Origin: Flavobacterium enshiense
GTDB lineage: Bacteria; Bacteroidota; Bacteroidia; Flavobacteriales; Flavobacteriaceae
Assembly: GCF_022836875.1 (NCBI RefSeq)
Contig: NZ_CP090376.1
Location: 1,736,001-1,800,000, forward strand
Length of the DNA: 64,000 nt
Reading direction: 5' to 3'
A model generated the notes under the pieces. The model was not told the origin of the DNA. It ran no database searches and worked only from the letters and a program-made list of their open reading frames with translations. Every line of letters begins with the position of its first letter. Positions within the stretch are counted from its first letter, which is position 1. The position numbers and the translations under genes are program-made. Positions 26,690 to 36,098 of the stretch are shown piece by piece.

Positions 26690-27667
26690 GTGAAAAAGTA
26701 TACAGTAAGAAAATATCAGAAATCCGATTATGCACTATGGAATGATTTTATACATCAGGCCAAAAATGCAACATTTCTTTTTCACAGGGATTTCATGGAG
26801 TATCACGCAGACCGGTTTGAAGATTTTTCACTTTTGGTTTTCAAAGATGAATCGTTAATTGCGGTTTTGCCTGCGAATATTAGGGATGGAAGTGTTTTTT
26901 CACATCAGGGGCTAACTTTCGGAGGTGTGGTAACTTCCGGGAAAGCAAAATTGAAAACGACTCTTTTGGCGTTTAAAATGATACTGGAGTTTTTGAATCA
27001 GTCCGATATTAAAAAACTTTATGTTAAGGAATTTCCTTTTTTTTATACCGGGAAGCTCTCAGATGAACTAAACTATTTACTTTTTCTGACCGAAGCTAAA
27101 TTATATAGAAGAGACCTGCTTTCTGTTTTGGACTTGTCCCAAGAAATCAAATTGTCCAAAGATCGAAAGGAAGGCGTGAAAAGAGGCTTAAAAAGCGGTC
27201 TTGAAATAGAAGAAACGCAAAGTTTTGCAGAATTCTGGAATGAAATCCTGATTCCGAATTTAAGTCAAAAGCATAATGTTTCGCCGGTGCACAGTTTGGA
27301 GGAAATTACTTTTTTAAAGTCAAAATTCCCGAAAAATATCCGTCAATTTAATGTGTATCATCAAGGGAAAATTGTGGCCGGGACAACTATTTTCGAAACA
27401 GATTGTGTTGCTCATTCACAGTATATTTCGTCCAACATCAATAAAAATGAATTGGGAAGCCTTGATTTTTTGCACCATAAATTAATCTCAGAAGTTTTCT
27501 CCGGTAAAAAGTATTTTGACTTCGGGATTTCCAATGAAAATCAGGGAAGGAATATTAACGAAGGTTTGCAGTACTGGAAAGAAACTTTTGGCTGTGGTTT
27601 GGTGACCCAGGATTTTTACGAAGTAGATACAGCAAATCATTCATTATTGGAAAACGTATTGTTATGA
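26690..27667 (+). CDS. GNAT/FemAB-like acyltransferase of the polysaccharide locus
   Basis: A 325-aa protein of the Acetyltransf_6/FemAB fold: N-terminal [41 protein letters not shown], a central strand set, and a C-terminal GNAT-like CoA site. Such proteins usually attach an acyl group to an amino sugar or peptide. Overlaps the DegT gene by 4 bp (ATGA), so the two are coupled. The start is uncertain: GTG at 26690 (or TTG 26687) after a possible promoter (TTG 26638-26640, TACTTTTC 26663-26670) is preferred over the longer frame from 26579. Confidence 0.75.
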   Translation: MKKYTVRKYQKSDYALWNDFIHQAKNATFLFHRDFMEYHADRFEDFSLLVFKDESLIAVLPANIRDGSVFSHQGLTFGGVVTSGKAKLKTTLLAFKMILEFLNQSDIKKLYVKEFPFFYTGKLSDELNYLLFLTEAKLYRRDLLSVLDLSQEIKLSKDRKEGVKRGLKSGLEIEETQSFAEFWNEILIPNLSQKHNVSPVHSLEEITFLKSKFPKNIRQFNVYHQGKIVAGTTIFETDCVAHSQYISSNINKNELGSLDFLHHKLISEVFSGKKYFDFGISNENQGRNINEGLQYWKETFGCGLVTQDFYEVDTANHSLLENVLL

Positions 27668-28743
27668 TTCCTTTTTTAGACATAAAAGCGATTAACAAAC
27701 CTTATGAAGCAAAATTTCAGGAAAAGTTAAATCAGTTCCTGGAAAAAGGATGGTACATTTTAGGGGGTGAAGTAAAAGCTTTTGAAGAAGAATTTGCGGC
27801 TTACGCTGGTTCAAAATATTGTATCGGAGTTGGAAACGGGCTGGATGCAATTACGCTGACTTTAAATGCCTATATCGAAATGGGCAATCTTCAAAAAGGA
27901 GATGAAATTATTGTGCCCGCTAACACTTACATTGCATCCATTTTAGGAATCTTACATGCTGGTTTGGTACCTGTTTTGGTCGAACCGGATATCAATACCT
28001 TTAACATTGACCCGAAGCTTATTGAAGCGAAAATTTCCCCTAAAACCAAAGGAATGCTGATTGTTCACCTGTATGGTCATCTCGCTCCGATGGATGAAAT
28101 TATGGAAATTGGTTATAAGTATAATTTACTGATCGTAGAAGATGCTGCTCAGGCCCACGGCATAAAATTCAAAGGAAGCCGCACCAGAACGTTTAGTTTT
28201 TATCCTGGTAAGAATTTAGGGGCTTTAGGCGATGCTGGAGCTGTTGTAACCAATGATGAAAAATTAGCCAAGGTTATAAAGGCGCTTTCCAATTATGGTT
28301 CCAACCAAAAATATTATAACGATTATATTGGGTTTAATTCCCGATTAGACGAACTTCAGGCTGCTTTTTTAAGAGTGAAATTGCCTTATCTGGCTGCTGA
28401 AAATGAAAAAAGAAGAACCATTGCCAATCGTTTTCTGTCAGAAATAAAAAATGATAAAATAGTGCTGCCGTTTTATGATGGTTCTGATAATCATGTTTTT
28501 CATTTGTTTGTTATCCGGACAGAAAATCGTGAAGGTTTACAGCAGTATTTAAAAGAAAACGGTATTGAGACGATGATCCATTATCCGGTGGCACCGCACA
28601 GGCAAAAAGCCATGAAGGAATATCATCATTTATCCCTTCCGATTACCGAAAAAATCCACAATGAGGTGTTGAGTTTGCCTATAAGTCCAGTTTTGTCTGA
28701 AGAAGAAGTAAGTTTCGTGATAAAAAAGTTAAATCAATATTAA
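27664..28743 (+). CDS. DegT/DnrJ/EryC1/StrS sugar aminotransferase
   Basis: A 359-aa PLP enzyme that adds an amino group to a keto nucleotide-sugar, like FdtB or WecE. The family landmarks are present: [12 protein letters not shown] (55-66), Asp160 in VEDAAQAHG, and the PLP lysine K183 in [15 protein letters not shown]. The likely substrate is the product of the FdtA-like ketoisomerase encoded at 36.9 kb, which would give a dTDP-3-amino-3,6-dideoxy sugar. Overlapping neighbours (4 bp upstream, 1 bp gap downstream) make one operon with the flippase. Confidence 0.92.
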   Translation: MIPFLDIKAINKPYEAKFQEKLNQFLEKGWYILGGEVKAFEEEFAAYAGSKYCIGVGNGLDAITLTLNAYIEMGNLQKGDEIIVPANTYIASILGILHAGLVPVLVEPDINTFNIDPKLIEAKISPKTKGMLIVHLYGHLAPMDEIMEIGYKYNLLIVEDAAQAHGIKFKGSRTRTFSFYPGKNLGALGDAGAVVTNDEKLAKVIKALSNYGSNQKYYNDYIGFNSRLDELQAAFLRVKLPYLAAENEKRRTIANRFLSEIKNDKIVLPFYDGSDNHVFHLFVIRTENREGLQQYLKENGIETMIHYPVAPHRQKAMKEYHHLSLPITEKIHNEVLSLPISPVLSEEEVSFVIKKLNQY

Positions 28744-28744
28744 T

Positions 28745-30028
28745 TTGAATTTTATCCGAAATATAATCAACAAGCCGCTTTTTAGAGTTAGTTCTCTAAA
28801 TGGTATAAGCGTATTGATAAAAATTGCTATCGGATTAATCACTTCTAAAGTCATAGCAATTTTTATAGGGCCTTCCGGAATGGCATTAGTGGGCAACCTT
28901 CGCAATTTCTTTTCAGGGGTAGAAACGGTTTCGGTATTAGGTTTTCAAAATGGAACTGTTAAATATGTTGCCGAAAATGAAAGAAATGAATCGGAACTAA
29001 AAAAGATTATCTCGACAGCTCTCATAACACTTTTTAGTTTGGCAATTATTATCAGTATAAGCTTGTTTGCCTTATCGTCATATTGGAATTTAAAAATTTT
29101 CGGATCTAACAATCAATACGGATTCGTTTTTAAGGCACTTGCAATAGCTTTACCATGGCATGCGGCTAATTTTATTTTTGTTGCTATCATTAATGGCCTG
29201 AGAAAGTTTGAGAAGGTAATTTACATTTCCATTTTTGGCAATATAATCAGTTTGATTATTACGGTTGTTTTAATTGTTTATTTGAAAACCTATGGGGCAC
29301 TTCTGGCCGTAGTAATTTCTCCTTCATTGCTTTTTTTTGTTTCTTATTATTACATTAATACCGAATTTCCTGTTTTGAAATATCTTTCGATAAGACATTT
29401 TGATTTCGTTATTCTTAAAGATTTAATGTCCTATACCCTCATGGCTTTGGTTTCAGGTGTTTTGGGACCTTTTGTTTTTTTGGCTATCCGAAATCATGTT
29501 ATTGAAAATTTAGGAGTTGAACATGCAGGGTATTGGGAAGCTGTTTCAAGAATATCGACCTATTATATGATGTTTTTGACCACTCTGGTTACGCTTTACT
29601 TTTTGCCGAAACTTATTTTGACTACTAATGACAAAGAAACTAAAGCTGTTTTTTATTCCTATTTTAAAAACATAATTCCGCTTTTTGTTTTAGCTCTTTT
29701 GTGTATTTTCTTTGTTCGTGATTTGATAATCAGGATATTGTTTTCTCCTGAATTTTTTTCGGTAAGTGATTTGTTTTTCTGGCAATTGATAGGAGATGTT
29801 TTTAAAGCTTTATCCCTTATTTTAGGTTATTTGCTTTTAGCTAAAAAGATGACGAGACTTTTTATTGTTTCCGAATTATTATCGTTTACAGTACAATACT
29901 TTTTGTCTGTTTATCTTATGAAACAATATCATATTGAAGGAGTGGTAATGGCTTATTTCATCACCTATTTAGTGTACTTCCTGTTTTTGAGTATTTGTTT
30001 GAGAGATAAATTGTTTAAGGCTTATTAG
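28745..30028 (+). CDS. O-antigen flippase (Wzx-type O-antigen translocase)
   Basis: A 427-aa membrane protein with about 12 predicted helices, a polysaccharide biosynthesis/MATE-like flippase that moves lipid-linked repeat units across the inner membrane. The N-terminus NINKPLFRVSSLNGISVLIKI and GPSGMALVGNLRNFF match the flavobacterial O-antigen translocase type. The start codon is a TTG at 28745, 1 bp after the DegT stop, so initiation is probably coupled. It ends in a 16-bp gap to the opposing HAD gene. Confidence 0.88.
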   Translation: MNFIRNIINKPLFRVSSLNGISVLIKIAIGLITSKVIAIFIGPSGMALVGNLRNFFSGVETVSVLGFQNGTVKYVAENERNESELKKIISTALITLFSLAIIISISLFALSSYWNLKIFGSNNQYGFVFKALAIALPWHAANFIFVAIINGLRKFEKVIYISIFGNIISLIITVVLIVYLKTYGALLAVVISPSLLFFVSYYYINTEFPVLKYLSIRHFDFVILKDLMSYTLMALVSGVLGPFVFLAIRNHVIENLGVEHAGYWEAVSRISTYYMMFLTTLVTLYFLPKLILTTNDKETKAVFYSYFKNIIPLFVLALLCIFFVRDLIIRILFSPEFFSVSDLFFWQLIGDVFKALSLILGYLLLAKKMTRLFIVSELLSFTVQYFLSVYLMKQYHIEGVVMAYFITYLVYFLFLSICLRDKLFKAY

Positions 30029-30044
30029 GTCTTAAATAGTATTT

Positions 30045-30614
30045 TTAGCGTCTTTCCAAAGTTAACATCTCTTTATCGCCAGTTCCGTTTCCATAGACAT
30101 AGATCTTATCAAAATCGGCCAAATTTAGTCTTTCTGCAATTCGTATTACTTTTTGTGGACCGTAACAGTTTTTGGTACTAAAATTCCCGGTTAAAATTCC
30201 TGAATGTGTTGCCGGTTTTGTACCGATTACTTCAATACCATACATTTGGCTCCAAGGTTGTATCCATTCAGGAAAAGAAGCCGTGACAATGTAAATGTCG
30301 TCAAGGTTATCGTGATGATGTTTTAAAGATTCAAAATAAGTCTTGTTTAAATCTTTTACGATTTTTGTTTGGGCGAATATTTTGGCAGAATGGCGGAAAT
30401 CCGGATAGCTCATTCCAGAAAAAAAATAGGCAAAAAATTTTTCTTTTGCTTTTTCGTTGGAAATAAAGCCAAGTTTAAAACCAGCGAGTATAGGGAACAG
30501 TGTTAAAAGTCCTAGGTAGTAATTTAAAGTGCCTTTACTGAATTTTGTAAACTCAAGAAGACTGTCTTTTCGGTAAAGCGTATGGTCAAAATCAAATAAG
30601 GCTAATGTTTTCAT
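30045..30614 (-). CDS. HAD-superfamily IB phosphatase
   Basis: A 189-aa HAD phosphatase (HAD-IB, phosphoserine phosphatase-like). Motif I is D8-F-D10-H-T, motif II S113 in IVTASF, motif III K155 in GPQKV, motif IV YGNGTGDKEM with D180. All four are intact. The C-terminus stops soon after motif IV (TLERR), shorter than typical. The preferred ATG at 30614 begins 4 nt after the UbiA stop (30619), so it is coupled to UbiA. A function removing the 5-phosphate of a lipid-linked ribose-5-phosphate fits the neighbours; this is inference. Confidence 0.85.
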   Translation of the reverse strand: MKTLALFDFDHTLYRKDSLLEFTKFSKGTLNYYLGLLTLFPILAGFKLGFISNEKAKEKFFAYFFSGMSYPDFRHSAKIFAQTKIVKDLNKTYFESLKHHHDNLDDIYIVTASFPEWIQPWSQMYGIEVIGTKPATHSGILTGNFSTKNCYGPQKVIRIAERLNLADFDKIYVYGNGTGDKEMLTLERR

Positions 30615-30618
30615 TCCA

Positions 30619-31491
30619 TTACACATTGAAATACAATAAATAGCCCATAAACAGGAACCATAACACAAAACAAATTTGAATATAAAGGTCTTTTAGAAGC
30701 ACCAGTGTCGGAGAATAACTGGCCTGATCGACAATTGTTATTTTCAAATAGCGCAATAAGCCGTTTATAACAAATATTGTAGAAAAGTAAAGATATGTTG
30801 AATGGTAATTTTGCTCGTTATCGGGCGAGATGCAGTAAAAAATATAGCATACAATAATTATTCCCGCCAGCACTGCTAAGATAATGTCAATAAAAGTGAG
30901 ACTGTAACTCTCTATATTTTTTCGAACTGTTTTTCCGTTTTGAGCGTGAATAACATCAGTGCGTCTTTTCGAAAGACCTAAAAACATGGCTAAAAGGAAG
31001 GTGATTAATACAATCCATTCCGAAGGTGTAACATTGGCTGTAAATCCGCCTGCCAAAAGCCTTAAAACAAATCCTATAGCAATTATATTAACGTCTAAAA
31101 TAGCGATGTGTTTAAGCCATTTACTGTAACAAACATTCATTATAAGGTATAGCAGGATGATATAAAAAACAGGTTTGCTGACAATATATGATGTTATGAG
31201 GCTCGTGGCTTCCAATAAAATCATTAGAATCAGGGCGTTTTTTACCGCTATTTTGGATGAAGCAAGCGGCCTTTTCGATTTTTGCGGATGGAGCCTGTCT
31301 TCATTGATGTCGAGGTAATCGTTAATGATATAAATACCGCTGGCTGCTAACGAAAAGCAAATAAAAATAATAGAAACATCCCACAGTAAATTCATTTCGA
31401 AAAACTGTCGGCTAAAAAAAAGCGGTGCAAAAACAAACAGGTTTTTTAGATATTGCTCAACCCTTATGAGTTTAAGGTAATTTTTTATCAT
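30619..31491 (-). CDS. UbiA-family prenyltransferase (decaprenyl-phosphate phosphoribosyltransferase-like)
   Basis: A 290-aa membrane prenyltransferase with 7-9 helices. The first Asp motif is NDYLDINED (N57 to D65) followed by K71 and RP (74-75). The second is ILDVNIIAIGFVLRLLAG. In actinobacteria this family transfers phosphoribose from PRPP to polyprenyl-phosphate. The HAD gene and GT-C gene around it support a lipid-phosphate-pentose route. Alternative: a menaquinone or heme-type UbiA, which the context argues against. Overlaps the GT-C gene by 20 bp. Confidence 0.83.
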   Translation of the reverse strand: MIKNYLKLIRVEQYLKNLFVFAPLFFSRQFFEMNLLWDVSIIFICFSLAASGIYIINDYLDINEDRLHPQKSKRPLASSKIAVKNALILMILLEATSLITSYIVSKPVFYIILLYLIMNVCYSKWLKHIAILDVNIIAIGFVLRLLAGGFTANVTPSEWIVLITFLLAMFLGLSKRRTDVIHAQNGKTVRKNIESYSLTFIDIILAVLAGIIIVCYIFYCISPDNEQNYHSTYLYFSTIFVINGLLRYLKITIVDQASYSPTLVLLKDLYIQICFVLWFLFMGYLLYFNV

Positions 31492-33103
31492 CTTGTAATG
31501 AATTGTAAACTAAATAGTGTTTGGTTTCGTCAATTTTATTGAAGTTTTCATATATAAAAGATGTAATTCCACTGTATAAAATTTTGTAATTAATGTAGGG
31601 CTTGTCAATGATATATTCTTTCTCGATAAAAATATAATTTTTTTTGTTTGAGGCTAATTTTATAAATAGAGCTTCTCTGCCCATTACTTCGTTTGTAATT
31701 ATCCAATCAGCTGGCAATTTGCTTTGACTGCCAAAAACATAATTTGCCATTGGTGTACCAGGAGCAACAATAAAGTTTTTTCCGTATTTTTTTATTAATT
31801 TTTTGATTTCATTATGTTTTTCAAATGTTTCTTTATCGGTTTTAATATATTTTAATTTTAGAGAAATAGTTTCCAAAGAGTAATTTAATTTTTCTAATGA
31901 ACTATCCCGATATGGATTTCTATTGGAAGCAAATGAAATAAAACTAACGCCAATTATAATGGAGTAATATAAAACTTTATTATATCTAAACTTTGGAATT
32001 TCTTGCTGAAATAAGATGATAAATGAGGCTATCATCCCTGTTGAAAATAACATTGTGAAAGGATAACCAACACTGATAGCTGTTGACCAAGCTATTAATA
32101 ATACCAGCAAGATTGGAGCTATGAATTTGATGTCTTTTTGTATGAAAAAATAATAATAAACTATAGACAAGGCACAAGTTATATAAAAAATTAAGGAAGC
32201 CTGTCGTTCGTTTTGAAATAGATGATATAAAACACTCACTATTGAAAACGAAATGATTAGCCATTTTAAATATTCTTGTAGTGCATTAGAATTTATTTTT
32301 CTCAAGAAATAACTTGGTAATATCGGAATAAGTATAGTACATAACATAATCCATTTGTTTCTAATACAATGAATGTAATTATCTACGCCAGATTTATATA
32401 AATCTGTAAAACTTGTTTGATTAGATGTTTGTTCAAGATAATTTGAAATAGTTGTAAAACTACTAATCCATAATAAAAATATGCCTACAAAAAACAATAA
32501 TAAAAGCCCAAATTGGAATGATTTTTTTATTCCTGATTTAATAAAAATACATGCTAAAAAACCAATCGGAATTAAGTAAAAGGATTGTTTTGTAAGGGCT
32601 GATACTAAACTGAAAAAAGCAATTAGAGCTAAATGAATAAAAGAATCGGATTTGTCTTTTGCCATTATCCAAAAAGCAATAGATGCAAATAATAAGCCAT
32701 CTGTTGTTGGCCAAGGATAAGGAGGGAAATTATGAATGGATATAACAAAGCAGGCAATCATTAACGCCCATTTGTTGATGCCATAATTTTTAAATTTATA
32801 AATCAAATCAAATGCAGACAGTACAAAATATACTTGTATTGCAAACAACAAATAATTCACTATTCTTATAAAATAAAACTGCCCCTCAATAGGAAGTATT
32901 TTCATCCAAAAAGCGTGAAAGTATATGCTTATTGGAGGCCCCTTATAAATGAAATCTTCATAAATATCTTGACCATTTATGACACGCCAAGAAAAACTTG
33001 GAATGTATCCGGTATCCCAATTTTCCATTCCAAATTGACTAAAAACAAGACAATAGAAAATAAGAATACTGAAAAAGATAATTTTATAATGTATAGTTTT
33101 CAT
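31472..33103 (-). CDS. Polytopic membrane glycosyltransferase-like protein (GT-C type)
   Basis: A 543-aa protein with about 10-11 helices. The first periplasmic loop has an acidic site and the pattern ENWDTGYIPSFSW...YEDFIYKGPP, which recalls GT-C enzymes using lipid-phosphate sugars, such as arabinosyl or dolichol-phosphate-mannose-type enzymes. The last 110 residues form a small soluble domain. No close family is recognised. It is strongly AT-rich, suggesting it is a variable part of the locus. It overlaps UbiA (20 bp) and the methyltransferase (4 bp). Confidence 0.75.
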   Translation of the reverse strand: MKTIHYKIIFFSILIFYCLVFSQFGMENWDTGYIPSFSWRVINGQDIYEDFIYKGPPISIYFHAFWMKILPIEGQFYFIRIVNYLLFAIQVYFVLSAFDLIYKFKNYGINKWALMIACFVISIHNFPPYPWPTTDGLLFASIAFWIMAKDKSDSFIHLALIAFFSLVSALTKQSFYLIPIGFLACIFIKSGIKKSFQFGLLLLFFVGIFLLWISSFTTISNYLEQTSNQTSFTDLYKSGVDNYIHCIRNKWIMLCTILIPILPSYFLRKINSNALQEYLKWLIISFSIVSVLYHLFQNERQASLIFYITCALSIVYYYFFIQKDIKFIAPILLVLLIAWSTAISVGYPFTMLFSTGMIASFIILFQQEIPKFRYNKVLYYSIIIGVSFISFASNRNPYRDSSLEKLNYSLETISLKLKYIKTDKETFEKHNEIKKLIKKYGKNFIVAPGTPMANYVFGSQSKLPADWIITNEVMGREALFIKLASNKKNYIFIEKEYIIDKPYINYKILYSGITSFIYENFNKIDETKHYLVYNSLQDDKKLP

Positions 33104-33744
33104 TTTTCAAGAATTAAAAAATAATGCGGATATATAAATGTTGTTTTACTAAATTCTTCTATCGTTTTAAAGCCTATAGATTCAACTGTTTTTTTTGCAA
33201 ACTGTAAACTTATTTCATTTCCAATTTCTTTACTAAACAATAAATCATGTATTTTATTGAAATAAACAAACGGATGATCAGCATTAATATCTTTAAGAAT
33301 CAGTTTACTACCAACATCCATTTTTGAATATATTTCTTTTAAAAAAAGGATTTGTTTATTTTTTGGAACATGGTGTAAAACATCAATCAGATATATAATT
33401 GAATATTTTTTAATCTCAATAGGAATTGTGCTACCATCAAAAACTTCAAAAGTAACTTCTTTTTCATTTTTGAATTCTTGATTTATAGCTATCGCATTTG
33501 ATACAAGAGTTTCAGAAATTTCTATGCCGTGAATAGTTGTTGCTTTGCTGAATTTTGCAATGAGAGCACAAAATTGCCCTGAACCACAACCAATATCAAA
33601 GACAGACTCATTTTCACCAACATATTTCAATAAAACATCAAAAGGGCAGATTAATGGTCTATAGTTTACTTTAAGTTTATCGATAAGACTCAAGTTTAAT
33701 GATTTTGTTTTTAAATAATTTAGAATTTCCGATTGTTCAATCAT
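33100..33744 (-). CDS. Class I SAM-dependent methyltransferase
   Basis: A 214-aa Rossmann methyltransferase: motif I SVFDIGCGSGQFCALI (about 48-63), an acidic residue after strand 2 (HGIEIS, about 75), motif IV YLIDVLHHVP (about 120-130). Probably O-methylates a sugar or lipid of the polysaccharide locus; no specificity is readable. It starts the coupled minus-strand operon (4-bp overlap with the GT-C gene). Confidence 0.88.
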   Translation of the reverse strand: MIEQSEILNYLKTKSLNLSLIDKLKVNYRPLICPFDVLLKYVGENESVFDIGCGSGQFCALIAKFSKATTIHGIEISETLVSNAIAINQEFKNEKEVTFEVFDGSTIPIEIKKYSIIYLIDVLHHVPKNKQILFLKEIYSKMDVGSKLILKDINADHPFVYFNKIHDLLFSKEIGNEISLQFAKKTVESIGFKTIEEFSKTTFIYPHYFLILEK

Positions 33745-33819
33745 TTATTGAGGTCTTTTTGTTTTTTTATAGGTTTACGGGGTATTTAGTTTGCGACCAA
33801 ATTACAAATCTGTCGCGGT

Positions 33820-34968
33820 TTAATCATCTGATGATGCAATCTTTTCAGCATAAGGTTTGTTGGACTTGTATAACAGTAAACGTTTAATTTTTTTTCCTCT
33901 GAAAAAAATGTTTAACGGTTCTTCAAGGAAATAATAGAAAGCAATAGATATTAAATTTATAAAAATAAATTCCAAAAGATGATTATGTGAGTCGTTGTTT
34001 TTTAGTAGCGATAAAAACCAAACATGTATTAAATAAAAAACATAACTACTTTTTCCGATTAACTGAAATAATTGACTTTCCAGAATTTTTGAAACAATTG
34101 TTTTTTCGGTTATTAAGCCCCAATAAAAAGGGAGTACACCAAAAACAGGAATGAAAAAAGTATTGATTAATTTTCCTGGAAATTTATCGAATCCATCGGT
34201 TATAAGGTTATCCTTTAATGATGATAATAAATATACCCCCAAAAGAATAAAGGCTAGGCCTATATATGTGCAATATTTTGTATTTAAAACAGTGCTGTAT
34301 TTTTTTACAATTAATGCTAGAATTATCCCAAAAATAAATTCAGAAATACGGCCAAATATGGTGTAATTAAACATAAAAGAGTTGTCGATTAGAAACCCGT
34401 TATAATCATGGACACCAATGAGGTTTACTAATAACAATCCGGTTAAAAAAAAGGTTAAAGGAATGAATAGTATATATATTTTACTTTTCTTAATTAAATA
34501 AAATAAAAGGGGTGCTATAAGATAAAATATTTCTTCTAAGGTTAATGACCAGCCAGTACCTATGCCTAATTTAAAAAAATCATAAAAAAAACTTCTCAGA
34601 AATGTAATGTTTAAGAGGTAGAGCTTATAATGAGGAAGAGTAAACTTATTTTGAGTTATTGATTGAAAAAGAAAATAACCTGATGTGAAGATAAAGTACA
34701 TGGGGTAAATCCTTGCAAATCTATTTGTTATATAGGTTTTGAAGTTAAATTTAAGCGTGTCATAATATTGATAGGCAATTAAAAAACCGCTTAATACAAA
34801 AAACATTGCTACACCAATGTATAATTCACTTATAAAATAATTTACGTTTTTGGTAAAAATATTTGGATAGAAAAACACAAAATGACAAAAATATACAAAA
34901 TAAGCCGCTAAAGCCCTTACTCCAGTTAGTGCTGGAATATACTTTTTATTTGATTTGTATTTTAGCAT
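33820..34968 (-). CDS. Acyltransferase family 3 membrane protein (OafA/NodX-like)
   Basis: A 382-aa inner membrane O-acyltransferase with about 10 helices. The family landmarks are the N-terminal ALTGVRALAAYFVYFCHF (with the His used in catalysis, about residue 29), GFLIAYQYY and NRFARIYPMYF (about 88-98). Members acetylate O-antigen or capsule sugars using acetyl-CoA from the cytoplasm. The gene stands alone, with 75 bp to the methyltransferase. Confidence 0.92.
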   Translation of the reverse strand: MLKYKSNKKYIPALTGVRALAAYFVYFCHFVFFYPNIFTKNVNYFISELYIGVAMFFVLSGFLIAYQYYDTLKFNFKTYITNRFARIYPMYFIFTSGYFLFQSITQNKFTLPHYKLYLLNITFLRSFFYDFFKLGIGTGWSLTLEEIFYLIAPLLFYLIKKSKIYILFIPLTFFLTGLLLVNLIGVHDYNGFLIDNSFMFNYTIFGRISEFIFGIILALIVKKYSTVLNTKYCTYIGLAFILLGVYLLSSLKDNLITDGFDKFPGKLINTFFIPVFGVLPFYWGLITEKTIVSKILESQLFQLIGKSSYVFYLIHVWFLSLLKNNDSHNHLLEFIFINLISIAFYYFLEEPLNIFFRGKKIKRLLLYKSNKPYAEKIASSDD

Positions 34969-35012
34969 GATTTTTTTTTCAAAATATAGGATATGGTAAA
35001 ATCCGTTTGTTG

Positions 35013-35900
35013 TTATTTAATTCGCAACCAGATTTCAAGGGGGAAATATTTCAGTAACAATATAAAATCACAAGATTGCCATGCCTTCATCATTTCATAG
35101 TGCATCCTTTTGAGCAGTGCTTTGTTTTCTTCTTTGGTCTTGTTTAGCTGAATGGCTTTCTTTATGACCAGATAGGAAGAATAATTTATTTTTCGGGTTC
35201 TTTTGCTGGATTTTTTAAAAAACTGATTTCCTAAAGAAGAAGGAACTTCTCTTTTTTGAATTAAAATTTCGTCAATAAATTCAAAGTTATATAATCTTGA
35301 GGCTCTTATCCATAGGTCTAAATCTTCATAGGCTAAATTTTCGTCATAACCGCCCAGGTTTTCTATAACTTCGCGCTTCACCAAAGAAGAAACCGAACAA
35401 ATTTTACTGCTTTGACTCAATATAGCCATATAAATATCTCCCGAAGCCGGTTTGATAATTGTTTTTAGTTTTTCATCAGTCTCGAAGTAATACCCAAGAT
35501 GTTCGTTGTTTTCAGAAATCATTTCTGCATTTCCATAAACGATGCCCGTATTCTTAAATTTTGAATTTTGAAATGCAAAAAGTTGTTTTTCAACACAATC
35601 GGGGAGCAATACATCGTCGGCAGCGAGGTCAATAATATAATCACCTTTGGATAAAGCCAGTAATTTATTGAAGGTCTTTGTATTTCCGATATTCGTCGGA
35701 TTCGATATAAAAGTAATATCCAGATGCTTTTTTAACCATTGTTCTATAACAGCTTTTGAATTGTCTGTGCTACAGTCATCTGCAATTAAAAGCTCAATGT
35801 TTTCATAGGTTTGGGACAGTACCGAATTCAGGGATTCCTCCACAAATTGGGCGTGATTGTAACTCAAACAGATAATGCTGACTAGCGGATAATTATGCAT
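35013..35900 (-). CDS. Family 2 glycosyltransferase
   Basis: A 295-aa GT-A fold glycosyltransferase. Landmarks: SIICLSYNHAQFVEESLNSVL (8-28), ADDCSTDNSKA (about 40-50) and the DxD-like AADDVLL (about 92-98). Later comes YEDLDLWIRASR, the GT2 catalytic-base strand (Glu, Asp). The sugar is not readable. Lacks membrane helices apart from the hydrophobic C-terminus, so it is likely peripheral. Confidence 0.92.
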   Translation of the reverse strand: MHNYPLVSIICLSYNHAQFVEESLNSVLSQTYENIELLIADDCSTDNSKAVIEQWLKKHLDITFISNPTNIGNTKTFNKLLALSKGDYIIDLAADDVLLPDCVEKQLFAFQNSKFKNTGIVYGNAEMISENNEHLGYYFETDEKLKTIIKPASGDIYMAILSQSSKICSVSSLVKREVIENLGGYDENLAYEDLDLWIRASRLYNFEFIDEILIQKREVPSSLGNQFFKKSSKRTRKINYSSYLVIKKAIQLNKTKEENKALLKRMHYEMMKAWQSCDFILLLKYFPLEIWLRIK

Positions 35901-36083
35901 GGAAGAATACGAGTAGACTATTTAAATAGATAGGGGGTTATATAAAAATCAAAAATATAAATTTAATATTTAATTAGAATGAAAAGAGAATTTTAAAATT
36001 TAAAGGGGGTGGGCAATTTTGAGATTAATGAAGAGGAAAGAACTATCGATTTTTAAATTTGTTTTTGTCAGGAAAGTATTTTT

Positions 36084-36091
36084 TATATTTG
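36084..36091 (+). promoter_or_regulatory. -7 box for the 36.1-kb glycosyltransferase
   Basis: TATATTTG, only 7 nt before the ATG at 36099. It predicts a leaderless or near-leaderless transcript. Confidence 0.55.
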
Positions 36092-36098
36092 TAAAAAT

